Shown: piece after piece, positions 5,816-11,084 of the stretch
How positions within the stretch are numbered: the stretch's first letter is position 1
How the letters are laid out: each line of letters opens with the position of its first letter
DNA from: Candidatus Bathyarchaeota archaeon
Lineage (GTDB): Archaea; Thermoproteota; Bathyarchaeia; 40CM-2-53-6; FEN-987
Direction of reading: 5' to 3'
Length of the DNA stretch: 11,084 bases
Assembly: GCA_003152955.1 (NCBI GenBank)
Contig: PMBQ01000301.1
Coordinates: 1-11,084, forward strand
Position numbers and translations under genes: made by a program
The notes under the pieces: model-generated
Database searches by the model: none
Told to the model about the DNA's origin: nothing
Seen by the model: the letters and a program-made list of their open reading frames with translations, nothing else

Positions 5816-6268
5816 ATGCCAGTCCAAGGAAAGGAATTCACTATTGCGGAGGTCCACGCAGAACTCGACATTAAGGCTGCCAACGAAAACCAGGCGACAA
5901 AATCGGCTGTTGATATGGCAAATCAGGAAGCAGCAAAGAAAGCGAAACAGAACGCCCTCATCGCTGGGGCCATAATCGGGCTGGTGCTCTATCTGCTTGT
6001 TGCGTTCACCATATCGTCACATTGGATACTTTTCGTCATCTGCCTTGCTATTGGCATGATTCTGGGATTCAAATTCATCAAGCCACGGATCGTACCGTTT
6101 CTCCCGTCGAGGTACTCTCCGAGAGGTATTATCCAGTGTTCAAGTTGTGGTGCAAAGATGAAGATCGATGACAAGCCTAGAGACTTTTCGTGCAAATGCG
6201 GTGGTGAGTTCTTCGTGTGGTCAGAACAAAAGGAATCTGCCAAGGTTGAAAGCGCTGCACAGCGCTGA
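5816..6268 (+). CDS. Small membrane protein with a C-terminal zinc-ribbon-like motif, function unknown
   Basis: A 150-residue protein. The ATG is supported by AAAGGAG seven bases upstream. Residues 1-45 are polar, charged and probably helical (Ala/Lys/Glu-rich, ending KKAKQ). Two close membrane helices follow at about 47-66 and 68-86, separated by a very short turn (SSH), so both ends probably face the same side; the adjacent basic residues favour the cytosol. Residues 108-128 hold CxxC (Cys108, Cys111) and CxC (Cys126, Cys128) spaced like a rubredoxin-type zinc ribbon, ending in GEFFVW. The tail is polar. No named family is recognised. It is followed by a probable terminator and appears monocistronic. 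Confidence 0.85.
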   Translation: MPVQGKEFTIAEVHAELDIKAANENQATKSAVDMANQEAAKKAKQNALIAGAIIGLVLYLLVAFTISSHWILFVICLAIGMILGFKFIKPRIVPFLPSRYSPRGIIQCSSCGAKMKIDDKPRDFSCKCGGEFFVWSEQKESAKVESAAQR

Positions 6269-6278
6269 TCTCGGCAAA

Positions 6279-6303
6279 GCGTCCACTCCGACCGCAGTTT
6301 TTT
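6279..6303 (+). terminator. Probable intrinsic terminator after the zinc-ribbon membrane protein gene
   Basis: GCGTC (6279-6283) pairs with GA-C-CGC (6290-6295) through one bulged C around a six-base loop, followed by AG and six T residues (6298-6303). It begins 11 bases past the stop. The stem is short, so it may act together with the AGCGCTG/CAGCGCT inverted repeat that ends the coding region (6251-6266). Confidence 0.5.
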
Positions 6304-6535
6304 GATCTGCAAGAAGCTATTGGCGACTTATTCTCGAGCAGGCTCGTCATCTACAAACAGAAGTGAAAGGATCTGGCCGCAATCTCCAGCTTCAGGACCC
6401 CAAAACTCTGTTAGCATCATCACTTCTGACGCGTGTGGTGACTATCATCTCTTGGGGCAGGGAGGATCTGTTTCCGGTGAGCAGGGCAGGCACGTCAGGA
6501 GGCCCGGTAAGCGGGCTTGGGAGATGCGCGCGTCC

Positions 6536-6563
6536 TTGACAAATCGAAATATTTGTTTATATT
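6536..6563 (+). promoter_or_regulatory. Sigma70-like promoter
   Basis: A perfect -35 TTGACA (6536-6541) is separated by 16 bases from TATATT (6558-6563), a 5/6 match to the -10 consensus, with an AT-rich spacer. No start codon with a good ribosome site lies close downstream; the next supported gene starts 644 bases later. It may drive an untranslated RNA or a long leader. Confidence 0.5.
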
Positions 6564-6633
6564 TCTGTCGATACCCTTCCCCTCTTGCGGCATGTCACCT
6601 GAGATGATTCCCCAGGCATCCTAGCGGGGAAAC

Positions 6634-6657
6634 ACCATGGCTCCCCAATTCCATGGT
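6634..6657 (+). other. Perfect 7-bp hairpin downstream of the sigma70-like promoter
   Basis: ACCATGG (6634-6640) and CCATGGT (6651-6657) can pair around a 10-base loop. The first arm contains an ATG preceded by GGGGAAACACC that would open a 13-codon frame (MAPQFHGHASSLK), ending at a TAA in 6670-6680. Whether this is a leader peptide or chance cannot be decided. Confidence 0.3.
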
Positions 6658-7206
6658 CACGCGTCGTCGCTGAAATAAGGTCGCTGCTCTAACTTCACAC
6701 CCTTGTCGCGGTCAAGGCACTCAGCAGAGTCCATTCCGTTAACATGTACGACCACGGGCGCCTCAATGCATCAATCGCCATGAGAGCCGTGGTCCTTGAT
6801 ACTCTCTTTCGATTGCATTTACACCTCGAGATCGGGGGGTGCGTCTCAGCCCGCCGCGCGGAGTGATCGCGAAGTGTTCTACGGGCAGGAATTCTAGGTG
6901 TTTCGCCCCACTTGGCGTTTCGTTTCAAACGGTCGATAGCTGGTCGGAACCGGCCTAGCTGTGATCGTTCCAGAGTTGCCCGCCCGGAGCCATACTCCCT
7001 TAGGCCCTTCTCGAGCAGACTGCTCTAGTCAGAATAGCGATCTCGGCCTTTCAAAGTTCTGCTTGCTGCCGCTCTTTCAGGCTCTGATGCCTCTCTGTCT
7101 TTCTTTGCCGCATCTATAGCACTTGAGCCCGCCTGGGCTTCACATGTGTGGGTCCCTGGGCAGAGGGCTGGCTTTCACCCTTTGTGCATAAGTGGCAAAT
7201 CAAAAA

Positions 7207-9726
7207 ATGCCATCGGTTGAAGAAAAAGTCCTTGAAGGCGATCGCACGGATGGTGCGAAGACCATCGAAGGTGAGAACGGAAATGGTTCTACCCGGCGCA
7301 TTCCGGGCCCTTCGCCCGTTACCTCTCCTGATCCTGCTACCAAAGGGGGAAGCCTAAGGGAGCGGATTCAAAACACGATCACTGCGGGTGGGCTGCGTCA
7401 ATTACCCAGAGATTTCGACGACCGGGAGGGCGATTGGCAATGTGTGAAGTCGACTGATCCATTCGAGATTCTCTTCCTTGATCGCAGTCTTGCGGATTAC
7501 ATCACTAGGTCGATGGTCGAAACACACTACAACCTTCTCGACGATTTCTGGCGGAGAAAGCTCTCGGAAATGGAGATGGGGGCGAACCGGTTCCTGATCG
7601 TGAGGAAATTCGCGGGAGAAAGGGGTTCGCAGGCAGATATCGCAGCTTACCAGAAAGCTGTACAAGAAGCGCATGCCCGTCTTCTGAGCACCGGCATTGT
7701 TGAGACGGCTAGGGAGTTGGAGCAGGAAGCCTTCAACCTCCTTAAGCGAAGTCTGATCCCGCATCTTGAACAAGTTATTGACAAGGATGAACTTCAGCCA
7801 AGCGCCGAAAGGGGTGCTTGGTCGCTCGCTCGCAAAGTCTCCCCTGATGTCCCTGATCAAACGATCCAAAAAATATTCGATACCTGGCTTAGTGAGAATG
7901 GGTACAGACGTGGCCGGGGTGGAAGTGGGGGTACCGAAGATCTCGTATTCTATAACATCAAGAAGATGCTCGCCGATACAAGTGATAGTGGTAAACTGCT
8001 GACCCGGGGGGAGGAAGAGGATCTTCGCACGCAGGTGAGCATCGCCAAGTTGTCGAACGAACGATTTGAGCAGTTGCTGCTCCAGGCTTTCCGCGAGGTG
8101 AAAGATTCCGAGCGGGAGAGCACCGTGGAAGAAGACAAGCGACGATTCCGGGAATTCTACTGGTGTCTCCTGAAGGATCACGGTCTCAACTCCCATGGAG
8201 ACCTGCCCATTGAAGCCCGGGAGAAGCTACACCTAAGAGACTGCTCCGAAACGGAGTTCTTCCCCCTGAGTCAGGCGACACGGATGGGACTCATCAGGAA
8301 TACCGTCACGGAATACAAGAAGGCCCTTGAGGAAGAGCGCAAGCAGTTTTCCAAAACTGCAGCAAAAGCTCTCCTGCGATTTGACGGTCATGCGGACAGG
8401 AAAAAGGCGTTGCTTGAAGACGGCTCATATAGATTGTTGTTGCCAAACACGAGACTCGAACTCCTTGATGAAGAGAAAAGAAAGGTCCTGGAAGCGCAGC
8501 GCGATTCCTTTCGGAGTGCATGCTGGCAAAATATAAAAAAACACTTCTGGAAGACCGCTGACGAAGAGTGGGAGAAGATCGTCGTGTTCCCTGAGGGGGT
8601 TTTCGGGAAAGACCTCAAAACCGACTGGCTCGACGCCGAGGAACGGCAAACCATCATTAGTGCCGCAAGGAGCCTGGGGGTTGCAGAGTATCAAAAGGAA
8701 CTGCAGGCGTTCAAGGAGATGCTTCAGAATGGGCACAAATCAAACCGTTATGGGCTACCGCCCGATAGGCAGCTGGTGGCTGAATCTGATGAGGATCTCA
8801 GTCTAGACCTTGAGGACCGCCGCCGAATCATCATCGATCTGGAAAGAAACCTTCGGAAGGCTGCCGAAGAACAATTCCGGAAGACGGTCAAGAAAAAACT
8901 GGTTCATGGATCTCTCATTCCGGAGATCGAAGCGGAGCTCCAGAACCTTGGCGAGACAGAGTTCCTGCTCACGGACGAAAAGAACCGGATGACAGTGACA
9001 ATACCGACCGCGCCAGAGATCATCCAGGCCTTCAGAAGGCCTTTTCCGATGGTCGTGCGTGAATTTGTTTCGGAGGTTGCACAGGGACGGACCGTGACGG
9101 AACAGCTTGTGAAGCAATACAAATTGAACTTCCGCGCAAACATTGCCAAGGCAGATTTTGAAGCCCTTGCTGAGGGATTCAAGCCTGCCGGACCTGCACA
9201 GCGGAAGACCGTCCTCAGTGAGATGGGGCGTGCTGCCGAGCATGAAAAGCTCAATGTGGTGGCCGGGGAACCAAGGGCGGAGTTCACAGGCCTTCTTGAA
9301 GAACTCGTCTGGAACCGGTCGAAACAGTATCGCCTGAGCCTTCGCAGCTGGCTTACCGACACCTTTCTCTCGGATATGATTCACATCGGCGCTGCGTACG
9401 GAGTGACCAAGGCTGACGTTGACGCGCGGGTCGAGGAGGTGAAAGTTGCCTATCCGATGTGGACCTTGCCGCGTTGGAAGACCACCGGCATCTGGATGGC
9501 GTCGGTGACAGCTGGGCTGGCAGCAATTCGCGTCCTGATCTCGCTTACAGGATACGGGGATTGGTTATTCCTCAGCGGGCCTGTTCAGGCCTATGAGCTC
9601 AAGGTCACTGGTCAGGTGAAGGAGTTTTCCTATTTCCTAGAACTGAGCCGCACTGGATACTGGGTCTTGGTTCCTCTCATTGTCATCGTTGTGGTGATCC
9701 TGCTTGCCTCGAGAAAGAAAAAGTAG
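7207..9726 (+). CDS. Large helical membrane-anchored protein, function unknown
   Basis: An 839-residue protein from ATG 7207; an in-frame GTG at 7192, directly after a stop codon, would add five residues. Neither start has a ribosome site, though the leader is A-rich. Residues 1-45 are low-complexity and polar. About 50-755 are charged and mostly helical, with no nucleotide-binding, protease or kinase motif visible. FxKT[AV] recurs at 381, 447 and 557, each opening a similar block of 55-110 residues, which suggests divergent helical repeats. Two membrane helices lie at about 762-782 and 819-835, with a short loop between and a basic RKKK end, so the bulk and both termini should be cytosolic. 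Sixteen bases separate it from the TPR/SH3 membrane protein, pointing to one transcript. No family was recognised. It may be a scaffold or stress-related assembly protein, but that is a guess. Confidence 0.9.
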   Translation: MPSVEEKVLEGDRTDGAKTIEGENGNGSTRRIPGPSPVTSPDPATKGGSLRERIQNTITAGGLRQLPRDFDDREGDWQCVKSTDPFEILFLDRSLADYITRSMVETHYNLLDDFWRRKLSEMEMGANRFLIVRKFAGERGSQADIAAYQKAVQEAHARLLSTGIVETARELEQEAFNLLKRSLIPHLEQVIDKDELQPSAERGAWSLARKVSPDVPDQTIQKIFDTWLSENGYRRGRGGSGGTEDLVFYNIKKMLADTSDSGKLLTRGEEEDLRTQVSIAKLSNERFEQLLLQAFREVKDSERESTVEEDKRRFREFYWCLLKDHGLNSHGDLPIEAREKLHLRDCSETEFFPLSQATRMGLIRNTVTEYKKALEEERKQFSKTAAKALLRFDGHADRKKALLEDGSYRLLLPNTRLELLDEEKRKVLEAQRDSFRSACWQNIKKHFWKTADEEWEKIVVFPEGVFGKDLKTDWLDAEERQTIISAARSLGVAEYQKELQAFKEMLQNGHKSNRYGLPPDRQLVAESDEDLSLDLEDRRRIIIDLERNLRKAAEEQFRKTVKKKLVHGSLIPEIEAELQNLGETEFLLTDEKNRMTVTIPTAPEIIQAFRRPFPMVVREFVSEVAQGRTVTEQLVKQYKLNFRANIAKADFEALAEGFKPAGPAQRKTVLSEMGRAAEHEKLNVVAGEPRAEFTGLLEELVWNRSKQYRLSLRSWLTDTFLSDMIHIGAAYGVTKADVDARVEEVKVAYPMWTLPRWKTTGIWMASVTAGLAAIRVLISLTGYGDWLFLSGPVQAYELKVTGQVKEFSYFLELSRTGYWVLVPLIVIVVVILLASRKKK

Positions 9727-9742
9727 GGAGGACTTACAGGTC

Positions 9743-10900
9743 ATGGATGGCTTCATGAAGGGTGTGGGTGTCATTATCCTTGTGGCCATCGTCGTGTTCG
9801 TTGGCTATCAAACCTCGCTGTACTCTTCAGCGGTGGTCATTTATCTTCTGGCCTGGCTGTGGCATGCGGTTTCATTCGTAGGATACGTAGCCTGGTACGG
9901 ATTGAGCAATGCTTGGGCCTATGTCATTCGGGGCATTGGCCTCCTCGATTATGCTGTATGCGCACTGCCATTCAATCCGCCAATCTCCTGGGGGATCCTC
10001 GGACTTGCCGTCGGAGGTGTGATGGGGTTTGTCCTTTCCGTGCGTGGGCTGAGAAGGTCCTACAGAAGACTGATCGTGATCGTGAGCGTCGCTGCTCTTG
10101 TTGCGCTGGCGGGATTGACCGTGCTTTCACGAGAGAAGTGGACGACGATCGACTATAGGAATGTATATCTCAATCGTGTGGCCGATATGGAAAAGAGGAA
10201 TAATTTTCACGATGCTCTAGCGATATATTCCAGGCTTATCGAGCTCGAGCCCCTCAATGCGACCCTCTACGGTCGTCGGGCCACTTGCTACATTCATCTT
10301 GCGGACACCGTCTGTGCGATCAAGGATCTTTCATCCGCGATCTCCAGAGATAGCTCGAAGGCAGGATACTGGATGGATCGAGGTGAACTCCTTTTCAAGA
10401 ACAGGAGCAAAGCCGAGTCACGAAGAGACTTTGAGCGTGTCGTGATACTTGACCCGTCGAACAAGAAGGCAAGGGCACGTCTGAATGAGATGAAAACTTT
10501 CAGTGCCAATGTGAAAAGGATTACCTCTACGACGGCCGACCTGTTCAGAGACCATGACCGGAATTCCTTCCTCCTGCGCCAGCTGAAAGAGGGTCAAGCC
10601 GTTGTATTCGTCAAGACCTGGCGGGCGCAGGGAGACGGAGTGAAGACTGCACATCAAATCACCCTCTACCCCTCAGGAGGAGCTATCACTCTGCCACAGG
10701 GCCACCCTCTTGTAATCATCGCGAATCAAGGGAATGACCATTATCTGGTAGAGTTTCTGTACGATTCCGGCATCGGCCTGAAGACCTACCAGGCTCCCAT
10801 TTTCCGGAGCGCCGTAGTCAAGGTTCTTGGAGAATCGTGGAGCAACGTGCGGACGGAGGATGGAATCCCAGGATGGGTACTCTCAAAGTACCTAGATTGA
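9743..10900 (+). CDS. Polytopic membrane protein with TPR repeats and an SH3-like C-terminus
   Basis: A 385-residue protein from ATG 9743, with GGGAGG 10-16 bases upstream; a nearer AGGT lies four bases before it. Extension to a GTG or ATG at 9704 would overlap the previous gene and is less likely. Hydrophobic helices occur at about 7-22, 27-50, 55-70 (weak), 83-101 and 110-128. The basic loop RGLRRSYRR (101-109) should be cytosolic, placing everything after 130 in the periplasm. Residues 140-241 form about three TPR units (for example DALAIYSRLIELEPLN, then AIKDLSSAISRDSSKAGYW), used for protein contacts. Residues about 283-385 are beta-rich and end with an SH3b-like VVKVLGESWSNVRTEDGIPG WVLSKYLD signature, a fold often linked to cell-wall binding. 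It is a likely partner of the upstream anchored protein. No enzyme motif is visible. Confidence 0.88.
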   Translation: MDGFMKGVGVIILVAIVVFVGYQTSLYSSAVVIYLLAWLWHAVSFVGYVAWYGLSNAWAYVIRGIGLLDYAVCALPFNPPISWGILGLAVGGVMGFVLSVRGLRRSYRRLIVIVSVAALVALAGLTVLSREKWTTIDYRNVYLNRVADMEKRNNFHDALAIYSRLIELEPLNATLYGRRATCYIHLADTVCAIKDLSSAISRDSSKAGYWMDRGELLFKNRSKAESRRDFERVVILDPSNKKARARLNEMKTFSANVKRITSTTADLFRDHDRNSFLLRQLKEGQAVVFVKTWRAQGDGVKTAHQITLYPSGGAITLPQGHPLVIIANQGNDHYLVEFLYDSGIGLKTYQAPIFRSAVVKVLGESWSNVRTEDGIPGWVLSKYLD

Positions 10901-10985
10901 TCTTCATTCAGACGCTATGGGCTGGTCCCAAACCACTACCGTCAACACGAAGTGGCCCCGGTTGGTCAAGCAAAGGAATCTCACC

Positions 10986-11084
10986 ATGAACTTCCGCATC
11001 CTTGTCATCGGCCTGATTCTTGGTTCATTCCTACTTACGGGCTGCAATGGCAAAGACAGACCCGAGCCGTATCGTGGTATCGTT
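10986..11084 (+). CDS. Lipoprotein, N-terminal part only (runs off the right edge)
   Basis: The ATG at 10986 is preceded by AAAGGA eight bases upstream. The first 20 residues (MNFRILVIGLILGSFLLTGC) are a textbook lipoprotein signal with lipobox LTGC and acyl-anchored Cys20, followed by NGKDRPEPYRG. There is no aspartate at +2, so outer-membrane sorting by Lol is possible. Only 33 codons are visible and the function cannot be judged. It is 85 bases after the TPR/SH3 protein, on the same strand and with no visible terminator between, so it may be the third gene of that operon. Confidence 0.82.
   Translation, partial: MNFRILVIGLILGSFLLTGCNGKDRPEPYRGIV

Larger units (their letters stand above)
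6304..7191. other. Long region without a recognisable gene; promoter and hairpins present
   Basis: About 890 bases with no convincing protein. Frames in it (6302-6607 plus, 6695-6928 minus) have no ribosome sites and look like shadows. It holds a strong sigma70-like promoter (6536-6563). Hairpins occur at 6500-6518 (AGGCCCG/CGGGCTT), at 6634-6657, and at 7126-7139 (AGCCC/GGGCT). No tRNA or known riboswitch fold was recognised. It could carry a non-coding RNA, the long leader of the downstream operon, or decayed sequence. Confidence 0.5.

Noticed and set aside
6302..6370. Coding-like tail (FFDLQEAIGDLFSSRLVIYK) after the zinc-ribbon gene
   Set aside because: Only about 22 convincing codons, with no start or ribosome site, and overlapping the better-supported terminator T-run. 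Treated as chance.
7402..8196. Minus-strand 264-residue ORF
   Set aside because: Shadow of the large plus-strand protein gene. There is no ribosome site and the plus frame is open for 839 codons.
8803..9384. Minus-strand 193-residue ORF
   Set aside because: Shadow of the same large gene, rich in Leu/Phe/Arg/Cys as expected from antisense of a charged helical protein.
1..11084. CRISPR array, tRNA or rRNA genes
   Set aside because: No regularly spaced direct repeats and no cloverleaf or rRNA-like segments were found on either strand.

Overview
This window comes from a diderm (Gram-negative-type) bacterium of undetermined phylum. Two lipoprotein signals and a degraded LPP20-like lipoprotein support an outer membrane. 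Several starts have recognisable Shine-Dalgarno (SD) sequences. By eye the mobile-element block is GC-rich, the 3.4-5.8 kb stretch is more AT-rich, and the 7.2-10.9 kb operon is intermediate. No gene here fixes the taxonomy.

Region 1 (1-3342) is a nest of mobile DNA. An IS3-family insertion sequence lies on the minus strand (orfA, an A6G frameshift site, orfB cut by the window edge). It ends four bases before a group II intron (about 1168-3063) that encodes a YCDD-type reverse transcriptase/maturase without an endonuclease domain. The intron sits antisense inside an IS1182-family transposase gene, of which only the first 93 codons remain in this window. The rest of that gene should lie beyond the IS3 element, off the left edge.

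Region 2 (3343-5815) is gene-poor and decayed. It has one intact small secreted protein with an internal 29-residue repeat (3590-3955, minus). It also has a doubtful minus ORF with a near-perfect SD, an LPP20-like lipoprotein pseudogene broken by two single-base shifts and one stop, and short coding-like remnants, including an orphan signal peptide.

Region 3 (5816-6303) holds an intact small membrane protein with two transmembrane helices and a cytosolic zinc-ribbon-like tail, followed by a probable terminator. About 890 bases without a recognisable gene follow (6304-7191). They contain a strong sigma70-like promoter and several hairpins, so an untranslated RNA is possible.

Region 4 (7207-11084) looks like an operon of unrecognised function. 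It contains an 839-residue, mostly helical protein anchored by two C-terminal membrane helices, then a polytopic protein with TPR repeats and an SH3-like domain predicted to be periplasmic, then a lipoprotein cut by the window end. Together these could form an envelope-spanning assembly: a large cytosolic part, a membrane and periplasmic part, and an outer-membrane or periplasmic lipoprotein. This is inferred from order and topology only, and it is the best candidate here for an undescribed system.
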